In this document: in pieces, positions 6,118-13,409 of the stretch | How positions within the stretch are numbered: the first letter of the stretch is position 1 | Layout of the letters: every line of letters begins with the position of its first letter | NCBI GenBank assembly: GCA_026770585.1 | Contig: MU647601.1 | Coordinates: 73,341 to 88,529 of the forward strand | Source: Baffinella frigidus | Taxonomy: Eukaryota > Cryptophyceae > Cryptomonadales > Baffinellaceae | Length of the DNA stretch: 15,189 bases | Direction: 5' to 3' | The notes under the pieces: generated by a model | What the model was told of the DNA's origin: nothing | The model's database searches: none | What the model saw: the letters and a program-made list of their open reading frames with translations, nothing else | Program-made: the position numbers and the translations under genes

Positions 6118-6218
6118 CTGGTTGCCACACGAAAACACAAAAACAATGCCAATAGTGCACGATGCTGGTACTAAACCGTCAACTTTTACCCTTGTTTTAG
6201 TATTTTTGTGGCCACCAG
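6118..6218. mobile_element. Imperfect foldback element of 101 bp
   Basis: Ends CTGGTTGCCACA (6118-6129) and TGTGGCCACCAG (6207-6218) are inverted at 11 of 12 positions, and pairing continues weakly inward (AAAACACAAAAACAA against TTGTTTTAGTATTTT). The interior resembles 866-950. It has no coding capacity. Confidence 0.5.
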
Positions 6219-6230
6219 TTGAAAAATATG

Positions 6231-6366
6231 CAAACCCTGAACCCTAAACCTTAAACCCTAAACTCCAAACCCTAAACCTTAAACCTTAAACCTTAAACCT
6301 CATACCCTAAACCCTGAACCCTAAAACCTAAACTCTCAATCCTAGACCCTAATCCTAGACCCTACG
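6231..6366. repeat. C-strand telomere-like tract
   Basis: About 19 units of CCCTAAA, CCTTAAA, CCCTGAA and CCCTAGA, polarity opposite to most tracts in the window. More decayed than 472-588. Confidence 0.85.
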
Positions 6367-6390
6367 CCCTACCTAGTGAAATTGTCGTTA

Positions 6391-6419
6391 GAGGCTCAAT
6401 TTGCGAGACTGTGAGCCTC
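6391..6419. repeat. 8-bp stem-loop
   Basis: GAGGCTCA (6391-6398) and TGAGCCTC (6412-6419) pair exactly around 13 bases. Confidence 0.45.
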
Positions 6420-6467
6420 AGTCGCACAGGTGACGAATCTCGGCGGTTGACTAATAAAGCTATCTTT

Positions 6468-6570
6468 GGTTCCTTTAGGTCCTTTAGGTTTTAATTTCTC
6501 CCAACATAGCCCAACGACACGCCCTTCCGTAGAAAGGACTGCAGAAAAAGCATTTTTGCTTTCGGATCGC
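6468..6570 (-). repeat. Module B copy, inverted
   Basis: Read on the minus strand: GCGATCCGAAAGCAAAAATG, then TTTTTCTGCAGTCCTTTCTA, then GGGCGTGTCGTTGGGCTATG, then TTGGGAGAAATTAAAACC and a (CCTAAAGGA)n tail. It is the only clear module B copy in reverse orientation. A fragment of the module A hairpin (GGAAGCATGCCTTTCTACA) is also visible at 6683-6701. Confidence 0.8.
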
Positions 6571-6782
6571 ATGTGTGGGTGCCTTGGCCTGCGTGGCCTC
6601 TCTCCTTTAGGTCCTCCCAAGCGGGGTCTCGTCTGGTAGAGAGACAGTGGACCGCATGTGTCGCAATGGAGTCATCGGAAAAGGAAGCATGCCTTTCTAC
6701 ACCCACCTTTTTGAGCGCCCTGATGCAAATAACCTGTACAAACGGTCATCTCAAGCCTGAATTTTTTTGATTTTGTTTTTTC

Positions 6783-6900
6783 CAGGTTCCAGGGTGGGGG
6801 GGGTGGGGGGGGAGGTCAGTTGAGGTGCGGGGAGTGGGGGGGCGCCATGCGGGGCGCCGTGGGCTGAAAAAAAATGGGCAAAAAAAAATTTAAAAAATTA
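6783..6900. repeat. G-rich then A-rich low-complexity block
   Basis: 6783-6856 carries runs of up to eight or nine G; 6868-6900 is nearly all A and T. The sharp switch has no coding content. The G runs could form a G-quadruplex. Confidence 0.8.
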
Positions 6901-6904
6901 AATC

Positions 6905-6951
6905 AAAAAGACTTAAAATTGTAAGGGGCTCTGTCAATTTTAAGTCTTTTT
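6905..6951. repeat. Perfect 17-bp stem-loop
   Basis: AAAAAGACTTAAAATTG (6905-6921) and its exact reverse complement (6935-6951) surround a 13-base loop. Just downstream TCCGGCCAGTTAGA occurs twice (6962-6975 and 7006-7019). It could be a MITE remnant. Confidence 0.7.
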
Positions 6952-7063
6952 CAAAATCATTTCCGGCCAGTTAGAATTGTGGGCCTAAGGGAAATCCTAA
7001 GGATCTCCGGCCAGTTAGATTTTTTGAGATAACCGTGGATCAGATCAGCCCACTCAAAAAACC

Positions 7064-7170
7064 GGATTTAGGGTTTATGGTTCAAGGTTCAGGGTTCAGG
7101 TTTCAGGGTTAAGGTAATGTTTACTGTTTAGTTTTTAGGGTGTAGGGTTTATTTAGGGGTCAGGTTTGGT
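7064..7170. repeat. Short telomere-like G-strand tract
   Basis: Degenerate GGGTTTATGG, TTCAGGG and TTTAGGG units, poorly phased. Confidence 0.7.
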
Positions 7171-7422
7171 CAACGGCAACAAGGCTTACTAACACACGAG
7201 GCAGCTTTCTCTTGCGAGGGACGTCTGCTCGTGCAAATGAGACAAGACGGGGGGCTTGCAGTGCCCAACGGTGTCACAAGACCAGCCTCCAGCCTCCAGC
7301 CATTAATAAATACTCAGACTCGGCGTCGGTGGGGGTGCCTACATGGCGGCCGTGTTGGTAGTAATGAAGAATTCTTTCAAATACACGTTCACGAAGAGTC
7401 ACAGGCGTTTTTCTTCTCGTTT
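7171..7422. other. Unique segment between telomere-like tracts
   Basis: No secure gene. It contains TCCAGCCTCCAGCC (a 7-bp tandem) near 7288 and a dispersed motif, GGTGCCTACATGGCGGCCGT (7334-7368), which recurs at 8277-8308 and 8412-8446 (inverted) and 8700-8727. Confidence 0.4.
7334..7368 (+). repeat. Dispersed GGTGC..ACATGGCGGCCGTGTTGG motif, copy 1
   Basis: Consensus GGTGCNNACATGGCGGCCGT then GTTGGTAGTAATGA. Copies: 7334-7368 (+), 8277-8308 (-), 8412-8446 (-) and 8700-8727 (+, shortened). The 8412 and 8700 copies also share GGTCTCTCTCTG after it. It may be one end of a dispersed element; in frame it would read MAAVLVVM, but no longer frame is conserved. Confidence 0.5.
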
Positions 7423-8273
7423 TTAGGGTTTGGGGTTTAGGGTTTGGGGTTTGGGGTTTGGGGTGTCGGGTTCAGGGATGATGGTTTAGGTTTCAGGATT
7501 TATGGTTTAGGGTTGATGGTTTATGGTCTATGGTGTACGGTTTAGGGTTCAGGGTTCAGGGTTTAGGATTCAGGGGTTAGGAGTTAGGGTTTGGGGGTTA
7601 GGGGTTCGGGGTAAAGGATAAGAGGTGAGGGGATAGGGGTTAGGGGTTAGGGGTTTCGTGTTTTGGGTTTAGGGGTTAGGGGTTAGGGGTTAGGGGTTAG
7701 GGGTTAGGGGTTAGGAGTTAGGGGTTTAGGGGTTAGGTGTAAGGGGTTAGGTACTAGGTGTTACGGGTTACGGGTTATGGTTAGGGGTTTGCACCTCGGG
7801 CTTCGGGCTTAGGGCTTCGGGCTTAGAGCTGAGGGCTTAGGGCTTAGGTTTTATGGTTGAGGGTTAAGGGTTGAGGGTTAAGGGTTCAGGGTTTAGGGAT
7901 TAGGGATCAGGGTTTAGGGGTTAGGGGTTAGGGTTTAGGGTTGAGGTCGAGGGTTAAGGGTTCAGTTTCTTGGCTTCAAGTTTTGGTGTTTAGGGTTCAG
8001 GGATTAGCCGTTAGGATTCAGGGTTTAGTGTTTAGTGTTCAGGTCAGTTTAGGGTTTAGGGTTTAGGGTTTAGGGTTTAGGGTTTAGGGTTTGTGAACGG
8101 TACAGGCCCCACGATTCCCGAGGAGGCCTTAGATGCCCTTAGAGCCTAGATACCCCCAGGGTTTAGGGTCTAGGGTTTAGGGTTTAGAGATGAGGGTTTG
8201 GGGTTTAGTGGTTAGGGGTTAGGGGTTAGGGGTTAGGGTTTAGGGTTTACGGAGTTTAGGAGTTAAGGGTTAG
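7423..8273. repeat. Long compound telomere-like tract
   Basis: About 850 bp in G-strand orientation made of blocks with different units: TTTGGGG at 7427-7470; TTTAGGG/TTCAGGG to 7570; a clean TTAGGGG block at about 7630-7735; CTTCGGG/CTTAGGG at 7797-7845; TTAAGGG/TTGAGGG at 7850-7960; six clean TTTAGGG at 8048-8091. A unique 65-bp patch (8092-8157) interrupts it, then TTTAGGG and TTAGGGG to the end. This is the largest such tract in the window. Confidence 0.9.
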
Positions 8274-8276
8274 GTG

Positions 8277-8308
8277 GATGATAGCAACACTGCCGCCATG
8301 TATGCACC
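8277..8308 (-). repeat. Dispersed motif, copy 2
   Basis: Reverse strand reads GGTGCATACATGGCGGCAGT then GTTGCTATCATC. It directly abuts the end of the long telomere-like tract. Confidence 0.5.
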
Positions 8309-8411
8309 TCCGCACACTGGCTGTTTTGGAGCTTTGGCTCCTTGAGAGGTCATGTGCACTCGGCACGTCTTGTACCAACGGAGACAGTGGCGCAAACGCC
8401 AGAGAGAGACC

Positions 8412-8446
8412 GTTATTGCTACCAACACGCCCGCCAAGTTTGCACC
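8412..8446 (-). repeat. Dispersed motif, copy 3
   Basis: Reverse strand reads GGTGCAAACTTGGCGGGCGT then GTTGGTAGCAATAACGG and CTCTCTCTGGCG. Frames across 8256-8568 on both strands are short and not convincing as genes. Confidence 0.5.
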
Positions 8447-8496
8447 CCACAGAGGCTGTGTCTGAGCAGGGGCGCCAAGAGAGGTTGCTTGCACTC

Positions 8497-8684
8497 TACA
8501 GGGGTATCTGGGCTATCATAAGAACACGGGTGCTCCGACATCGGTCGGTATCTGTTTTCATAAATTAGTACCAGAGGGTTGACTAAACGCGAGATTAAGT
8601 CAACCCTCTGGTACTAAATTAAGAAGACGGGGGCCCAAATCCGGTCTGTGTTCTCAAGTTCTGGTTTTCCCAGATACCCATGTA
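8497..8684. mobile_element. Nested foldback element of 188 bp
   Basis: Outer ends TACAGGGGTATCTGGG (8497-8512) and its inverse (8669-8684) match at 15 of 16. Further in, AGAACAC (8521) is mirrored by GTGTTCT (8648). The centre holds a perfect 20-bp inverted repeat, TTAGTACCAGAGGGTTGACT (8565-8584 / 8598-8617), with a 13-base loop. It could be one element inserted into another or one long decayed hairpin. No coding capacity. Confidence 0.7.
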
Positions 8685-8699
8685 CATACACGTTTTGAA

Positions 8700-8727
8700 C
8701 GATGGCCGTGTTGATTGTAATGAAGGT
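8700..8727 (+). repeat. Dispersed motif, copy 4
   Basis: GATGGCCGTGTTGATTGTAA then TGAAGGTC, followed by TCTCTCTGCG. It lies 16 bp after the nested foldback. Confidence 0.4.
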
Positions 8728-8786
8728 CTCTCTCTGCGTCGCGTGTGTAAATGCAGACATCACCAAAACGCAACGCCCTTGGACCC

Positions 8787-8891
8787 TATCTCTTAAGTGG
8801 CGAGGGGGTCGAAAGAGACCCTCTGAGGTCCTAGGCAGGTAGCTAGGGTCCTACGGTAGGGCGTATGAGCCCACTCGCCACTTAAGGGGTA
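8787..8891. mobile_element. 105-bp foldback element, copy 1
   Basis: Terminal inverted repeats 8787-8804 and 8874-8891 pair at 16 of 18 positions, including a perfect 13-bp core CTTAAGTGGCGAG. The interior contains AGGTCCTAGGCAGGTAGC and CGTATGAGCC. A second copy of exactly the same length stands at 13924-14028 inside the tandem array. It resembles a very small MITE; no target-site duplication is obvious. Confidence 0.75.
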
Positions 8892-9097
8892 CCTAGACGA
8901 GAGAGTCACCCCCCCCGATCAGGCCAGGTGCTAACAGGGAGAGAGCAAAGTGCGTTTATTACGTATCGAAGCCACCATGGCCACCAGGTATTCCCTTCCG
9001 TGAAGGCCTTGCAAGATCAGGACCTCAACGCCAGAAGGAGCACACGGCCTCCTCGGGAGGGTTTGATGCCCCTAGTTGAGGGCAATGACCTCTCTCT

Positions 9098-9127
9098 AGG
9101 TCTCGGCGCTCCTGGATAAGGTCCAGT
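9098..9127. repeat. Left 30-bp direct repeat flanking foldback
   Basis: AGGTCTCGGCGCTCCTGGAT plus AAGGTCCAGT; repeated at 9261-9290 with one difference. The two copies lie immediately outside the foldback 9128-9260. Confidence 0.85.
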
Positions 9128-9260
9128 ACAGGGGTACCTCGCTCATGAGAAAGAGCCCCCCCGTAGGACCCTCCAGAAGGACTTTGCCTAGGGCCCTACG
9201 ATGGTCCTGATTACTGATTACTAGGGGGGAGGCGGTTTCTTATGAGCGAGGTACCCCTGT
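9128..9260. mobile_element. 133-bp foldback element with 25-bp inverted ends
   Basis: Ends 9128-9152 and 9236-9260 are inverted copies matching at 24 of 25 (core GGGGTACCTCGCTCATGAG). The interior shares CCTAGGGCCCTAC with the 105-bp foldback at 13924-14028. The starting ACAGGGGTA resembles the ends of 8497-8684 (ACAGGGGTA) and 9730 (ACAGGGATA), suggesting related families. It is flanked directly by 30-bp direct repeats. Confidence 0.8.
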
Positions 9261-9290
9261 AGGTCTCAGCGCTCCTGGATAAGGTCCAGT
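9261..9290. repeat. Right 30-bp direct repeat flanking foldback
   Basis: Matches 9098-9127 at 29 of 30 positions. It is longer than the target duplications of known cut-and-paste transposons, so a prior tandem duplication or recombination may be involved. Confidence 0.85.
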
Positions 9291-9501
9291 GCATAGCTCT
9301 CTCTCAAAGGCTGATTCAGCCTCGCCGTTTCGGGGAGGCCAGTCTCTTTTTCGCTCCAAAGTTGACGGATATGTACTGGAGCCCTGGAGTGTCAACTTGA
9401 GAATGGTCGCTCAACCCGAGTGAGGCAGGGCTAGACTGTGAAGACTAGGACGCAGCCCCAACCCCCAAACCCCACCTAGTACAGCAGTGGACTGCCGCGA
9501 T
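9291..9501. other. No gene recognised
   Basis: Mixed sequence with a weak inverted repeat: AAGTTGAC near 9359 and GTCAACTT near 9391. Confidence 0.35.
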
Positions 9502-9606
9502 CCTCTGTACGCTCGATGTGACCCGAAAGGAAGCATGGCCTTTCTACAGAACAAGTTCCGGTGTCCGCCTATGTTGGGAGCTCGAAAAACCTCCAGGACC
9601 TAAAGT
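9502..9606 (+). repeat. Isolated module A copy
   Basis: CCTCTGTAC, GATGTGACCCGAAAGGAAGC, TTTCTACAGAACAAGTTCCG, TATGTTGGGAGCTCGAAAAACC and a decayed tail (CCAGGACCTAAAG). It lies about 3.9 kb from the main repeat field, showing that the family is dispersed. Confidence 0.8.
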
Positions 9607-9743
9607 AGAGGACCTGAGTGGGAGTGGAAGACACGTGGGGCTCCCCGAAATCAACTCAGAACACACGGATACATGTCATGCTAGCTGCGATGACACATGC
9701 TGCACTTGGAAGAATGTGTACTGACCGCTACAGGGATACCTCG

Positions 9744-9850
9744 AATTTAGGTTCTTCCAGCTCCCAGCATAGGCGGACACTGGAACTTGTCCTGCGGGGA
9801 GGCCCTGCTTCCCTTGGGATCGCATCAAGCCACCCGGTGCAGATGGGTCG
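9744..9850 (-). repeat. Module A copy, inverted
   Basis: On the minus strand: GATGCGATCCCAAGGGAAGC, AGGGCCTCCCCGCAGGACAA, GTTCCAGTGTCCGCCTATGC, TGGGAGCTGGAAGAACCTAAA. With 9502-9606 it forms a head-to-head pair about 140 bp apart. TTTCTGCTGCGACCCATCTG before it corresponds to the C-A junction of the composite. Confidence 0.75.
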
Positions 9851-9959
9851 CAGCAGAAACCGATTGAAGCACACGCACCCCACAGTAGGCTGCTAGGTAT
9901 TGGCCTACAGTTGGGAGCGTGTGCGTAATTCGAGGCATCCCGGTGCGCGCAAGGCTACT

Positions 9960-10015
9960 GCACACACATGACACATCCTACGCGCCAGGCACTAGGGCAC
10001 ACACATGACACATCC
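9960..10015. repeat. 19-bp direct repeat, 37-bp period
   Basis: GCACACACATGACACATCC at 9960-9978 and 9997-10015, exact. Confidence 0.8.
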
Positions 10016-10096
10016 ACCAGTTTCGCTTTGAGCATTTCATTAAATTTCGCTCTCATCACGTCTCTCCCGGCAAGCACCCCCGATTCGTTGACCTAC

Positions 10097-10521
10097 CGAG
10101 GCAAAGGGCCAGTGCCCGAGTCAACCCATTCGTCGGCCGTCAGGGGGCAGATCCACTGGCACCTAGTCCCGCGCCCCACCAACCCAGACACCCCAGCCCC
10201 GTCCCCCCTGCTTGGCGAGATGTTGTGAGATGCGAAGTTGGCGTCGAAGCGGCTCAATCCCATTTGAGGTGCGAGCGTGGCAGGATCGCAGGCAGCCTTC
10301 GCGAGATCGAACATGCGCCGCACGCCGTTGCTGGAAGGCATCTGCACGACGTCGTCGGCCATGCCGCTCGTGTGCAGGTCGTTGGCCATGGCGTTTGTGC
10401 GGGGTTCGTCGTTGGCCATGGCGCAAGTTGCGCAGGGCTCGTTGTTGGCCATGGCGCTTGTGCAGGGTTCGTCGTGGGCCATGGCGCTTGTGTAGGGTTC
10501 GAAGAGAGGTACCGTATCCAT
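10097..10521 (-). CDS. Candidate first exon with in-frame decapeptide repeats
   Basis: ATG at 10521 on the minus strand in a good context (GCGCCATGG). The frame is open for about 141 codons to a strong donor, G then GTAGGT at 10096-10091. Residues 1-9 are MDTVPLFEP. Then come about five copies of a 9- to 11-residue repeat (SAMAHDEPCT, SAMANNEPCAT, CAMANDEPRT, NAMANDLHT, SGMADDVV), followed by unique sequence (MPSSNGVRRMFDLAKAACD, then LAPQMGLSRFDANFASHN). The DNA repeat lengths (27, 33, 30, 30 and 30 bp) are all multiples of three, which supports translation in some frame; overlapping frames are also open. No recognised domain. Downstream exons were not identified between 9300 and 10090. Confidence 0.5.
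10351..10500. repeat. Five-copy 27-33-bp tandem repeat
   Basis: Units start GTCGTTGGCCATGGC and end GCAGGGTTC. They begin at 10351, 10378, 10408, 10441 and 10471. Length changes come in steps of three bases. The repeat is inside the candidate exon 10097-10521. Confidence 0.9.
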
Positions 10522-10687
10522 GGCGCGTGTGTGATTCTGTGGTTGTGGAGGAGGGAGTGTTCCTCTTTTGACTCTTGTTCCAAAATCGTGTTTCTTATCT
10601 GCTACGAGTATCCTTATGTACTATCGGGGGACAAGTGAGCTTCCCGTTTGCATCCGTGCCAAAAGAGATGGTCACGGATTAGGGGGT
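10522..10687. promoter_or_regulatory. Upstream region of 10097-10521; no motif seen
   Basis: AT-richer stretch between the ATG of the minus-strand exon and the transposon-like element. It would hold the promoter and 5' leader if the exon call is right. No TATA box or other clear element was recognised. Confidence 0.2.
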
Positions 10688-11560
10688 ATGGGTTGCAAAA
10701 AACCTTAAGCCGCTAAATGCGATGGACACGACAGTTTCTGTGGTAAATTAGATACAAAATTTGAATTTCAGGACTTTTAATTTGAAGGGCCACGAGTTGC
10801 TGTTCAAATACCCTTTACCCTCTATTTCGTGTCGCGTCCATGGTGACTGTGTTGCTGACGCCATGATGAAAGGAACGAACCAAAATAGAGGATATGCAAC
10901 ACCGTTGCTAACGACTTTGCATATCCTTACCCTCTAAATCAATGCTGACCATGTTTCAATCACGTTGTGAACAGAACGTGTTCGACACACTTGAGAAGCA
11001 ACTCATGGCCCTTCGCACCTATGGAAACACCGTGACTGATGCAGTTGAGCTTCCTCAACGACCGTGATGGGATTGTAAATTCTACGTACCGGCGATCTAA
11101 ACCATGATCCCGCACCGTTTCGCCATTTTTGGTGATCAAACACCGTTTCGCCCTTTTTCCCGCCTGAAATCGCTTCACAAATTCAAATTTCTTGGGGGCC
11201 AAACTCGAATCCATGGGGGTCCAAGAGAGTTCAAAGGGGGAAGTTTTGCTCGCACCATCGATCTGAATAGCTGGGAGGAACCCCCGCAGCGCGGCGCGTG
11301 TGATGCCGTGTCTAACTTTCACGGGACCCTCTTGGGGCGCCCGTGGGCCCCGTGGGACCCGCAGCGTTCATGAGGGGATGCTATGCTTTTCAACTCAAGA
11401 AGAAGTTGTTTAGATGGACTTATGAATTGATGTGTGGAGTAGATGGACCGAAAACAACAAAATATGTGTTTCGGACATGGAAACAATCTTAAAACACTAA
11501 AACGTCTCTTGTCCGACTCCATGTCCTGCATTTAGCGGCTTAAGGTTTTTTGCAACCCAT
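10688..11560. mobile_element. 873-bp element with perfect 33-bp terminal inverted repeats
   Basis: The left end ATGGGTTGCAAAAAACCTTA (10688 onward, through AGCCGCTAAATGC at 10720) is exactly mirrored at 11528-11560. Inside are a perfect 10-bp inverted repeat (GGATATGCAA, 10890-10899 / 10917-10926), a direct repeat CACCGTTTCGCC and a GC-rich block near 11300-11370. No transposase is recognisable, so it is best read as a non-autonomous DNA transposon, recent enough for its ends to be identical. No convincing target duplication was seen: the flanking 8 bp differ and no TA pair is present. Confidence 0.8.
10960..11214 (-). CDS. Small ORF inside the 873-bp element, doubtful
   Basis: From ATG at 11214 (context CCCCCATGG) an 84-residue frame runs to TGA at 10960; it is open without an ATG up to 11322. 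The peptide is basic (LAPKKFEFVKRFQAGKRAKR, then CLITKNGETVRDHGLDRRYV). It has no transposase motif that I can see. A plus-strand frame with its own ATG (11104-11373) overlaps it. Non-autonomous elements often carry chance frames, so I give it low weight. If real, it could be a fragment of a larger transposon protein. Confidence 0.2.
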   Translation of the reverse strand: MDSSLAPKKFEFVKRFQAGKRAKRCLITKNGETVRDHGLDRRYVEFTIPSRSLRKLNCISHGVSIGAKGHELLLKCVEHVLFTT

Positions 11561-11733
11561 TGTGCTTAGTAGGCACGGCGGGTTTGGACACGGTGCATAC
11601 AGATATAAGGCGTTGGCATTATAGCTCTTGGACGCGATGGGCCCGAGCGGTGCGAAAGCGCGGCGTTTGAGAATCTTAAAATGATTATTCTCAGGTCGTG
11701 ATGATCGAGGGGCTAGAAAGTCAGAAATTTCAG

Positions 11734-12642
11734 TCATCTCACGCTTTCTGGAGCGAAGGGAACCCGTGCCATGCATCCCTTCTCCGTGGGGCGCGCGGCG
11801 CCCTGCGTAGGCCTCCCCTCCAACGCTCTCTTGTTTGTTTGCTGACGGTTGCTGCGTGTTGGTTGCCTTGGCTGCGCCGGTTGGCCAGCGCGGCACCGTG
11901 CCTTGATCGGGGTGGAGTTGACCTTGCCAGCACCCCCAAACAGAGCGGGCCCGCTCTGTTTGGTTGCTAGGGGTTGCTGGGGTGTTGGTTGCATGTGGTT
12001 GCCCTGGTTGCCCAGGGTGGTGAGAGGGTGCCTCCAGCGCGGTGGAGTCCGAGCTCTCCAGCAAGCCGTTGGCCCCGTTTGGGTGGAGGCTTTGTGACGT
12101 GTTTGTGAACGGGGCAAGCGTGCCTCGCGTGTTTCGCTTGTGGCTGGAGGCGGCGTTGGGTTGCTGGAGGCGCGAGGTTCCCAGGTGGCAACCTGGCCCA
12201 GGTGGCATCCTGGAGAGCTACCCCGTGCGGGGTGGGCTCCGTGCTCGCCAGCAACGGCGGCCGGGGGACAGTGCCAGCACCAGCGGTGGCTGGCGAGGCC
12301 AGCACCAAGCTGGTGGCTTGGCCCTGCTTGCGAAATGGGTGGATGACGCACTGCCCTGCGCGGCAGCCTCCGCCGGAGCCAGCAGAGCTCTGGTCGGCCA
12401 GCACCAAGCTGTTGCATGCCCTGGTATCGGCGATGCTCGCGAAACCAGCGGGAAACTATTGGCAGCCATGAGTTTCCCTCCCCTTTGCCCGAAACCTCCA
12501 AGCTGGGGCTGGCGGACGCGCGCGCGTAAGGTGACAGCGTCACTGGTGCCGGCTGACGGTCAGAGTCTTGCAAGCTGCGGGAAAGGACCTCGAGCAGGTT
12601 CGGGTGAACAATGGCGGCGCTCGCTGGAAGTTCACCGCTCAT
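11734..12642 (-). CDS. Long ORF in GC-rich DNA, probably not a real gene
   Basis: 302 codons from ATG at 12642. The N-terminal 65 residues are plausible (MSGELPASAAIVHPNLLEVL, then SRSLQDSDRQPAPVTLSPYA). The rest is rich in Arg, Gln, Thr and Pro, with no domain, and comes from GTTGGTTGCC- and CCAGCACCAAGCTGGTGG-type repeats. A 261-codon plus-strand frame (12042-12827) and a 222-codon minus frame (11540-12208) overlap it, as expected in DNA where stops are rare. I list it because it is the longest frame in the window; only the first part might be an exon. Confidence 0.15.
   Translation of the reverse strand: MSGELPASAAIVHPNLLEVLSRSLQDSDRQPAPVTLSPYARASASPSLEVSGKGEGNSWLPIVSRWFREHRRYQGMQQLGAGRPELCWLRRRLPRRAVRHPPISQAGPSHQLGAGLASHRWCWHCPPAAVAGEHGAHPARGSSPGCHLGQVATWEPRASSNPTPPPATSETREARLPRSQTRHKASTQTGPTACWRARTPPRWRHPLTTLGNQGNHMQPTPQQPLATKQSGPALFGGAGKVNSTPIKARCRAGQPAQPRQPTRSNRQQTNKRALEGRPTQGAARPTEKGCMARVPFAPESVR
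11936..11963. repeat. Perfect 28-bp palindrome
   Basis: CCAAACAGAGCGGG followed immediately by its exact reverse complement, with no spacer. Long perfect palindromes of zero spacer are unusual by chance. It could be a protein-binding site or the centre of a decayed foldback. Confidence 0.85.
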
Positions 12643-12759
12643 ACCTCACCTCTGCGTTGCAGCGCGCGGTCATGGTACGTCCCCCGCCCACCCACCCCCC
12701 TCTCCCGATTCCCTACCCGTGCGGGTTGCAGAGGGGCTGGCGCGGGCCAGGTGCAGCGC

Positions 12760-13080
12760 ACCGGTCTTCCCCTGCAAGCACAGAGAACGTTGTCGGAACG
12801 CTGTTTCTGTGCGGGATCCCCCCTTGACCTGTGCTCTGCAAGCGTAGGGTGGCTGCTGCCTTGGGATCCCACTGCAGATGATGCGGCCTTGGAGATTTCA
12901 CTGCAAGTGAGATCCCATCCTGCCCTGTGCTCTGTGCGGCCTTGGAGATTCCACTGCAAGTGAGATCCCATCCTGCCCTGTGCTCTGCAAGCGCAGGGTG
13001 GTTGCTGCTCGATAGATCTCACTGGAAGTGACATCTTTTCCAGCCCTGTGCTTGGACAGCGCAGGGAACGCTGCGGCTGT
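12760..13080. repeat. Degenerate hairpin repeats, including a 53-bp tandem
   Basis: A motif CCCTGTGCTCTGCAAGCGCAGGG (stem CCCTG.GCT / AGCGCAGGG), followed by GATCTCACTGCAAGTGAGATC-type stems, recurs at about 12825-12880, 12883-12988 (two copies with period 53) and 12980-13030. Diverged relatives lie at 13282-13360 and 14795-14815, on both sides of the large array. In the 13310-13345 copy the stem is GGGGAGTCGCACT / AGTGCGATCCCC. Confidence 0.65.
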
Positions 13081-13125
13081 TAGCCTTGAGCCTTGAGGGC
13101 GGTATGAAAAACCATAAATCCAGAG

Positions 13126-13177
13126 AGTCAGGAGTGTCAGCGAGTCAGGAGTGTCAGCGAAATCAGCAGTGTCAGCG
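13126..13177. repeat. 17-bp tandem repeat, three copies
   Basis: AGTCAGGAGTGTCAGCG at 13126-13142 and 13143-13159 exactly, with a third altered copy at 13160-13177 (AAATCAGCAGTGTCAGCG). Confidence 0.85.
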
Positions 13178-13409
13178 TGTCTGGACAGTCATGGTTGCAG
13201 TGTCCGCTGGAGGAAAAAGTGTGCCTTGGTGGCTGCACTTGGTTCTGTGTGCGTCCCGCACTGTGAGGGTTCGCTCTTGCCCTGCTGTGCTCTGTGAGCG
13301 CAGGGTTGCTGCCGATCGGGGAGTCGCACTGCTAGTGCGATCCCCTCCTACCCCGGACTCTGCAAGCACAGTGTACACTGCTGCTGCGGTATGCGTCCCA
13401 ACTTGTGAG

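Noticed and set aside
5888-6174. Arg/Glu-rich plus-strand frames and a Ser/Leu minus-strand frame
   Set aside because: Produced by the GA microsatellite.
8976-8999. GCCACCATGGCC, a textbook translation start context
   Set aside because: The frame stops after eight codons; a donor-like CAGGTATTC follows but nothing else supports an exon.
10212-10638. Plus-strand frames over the 30-bp repeat (WPWRLCRVRR type)
   Set aside because: Composition is Arg/Trp/Cys-heavy and unlike a normal protein; the minus-strand frame has a good start context and a strong donor.
12042-12827. 261-codon plus-strand frame
   Set aside because: No recognisable domain, overlaps equally long minus-strand frames in GC-rich repeat DNA, and includes the tandem hairpin region.
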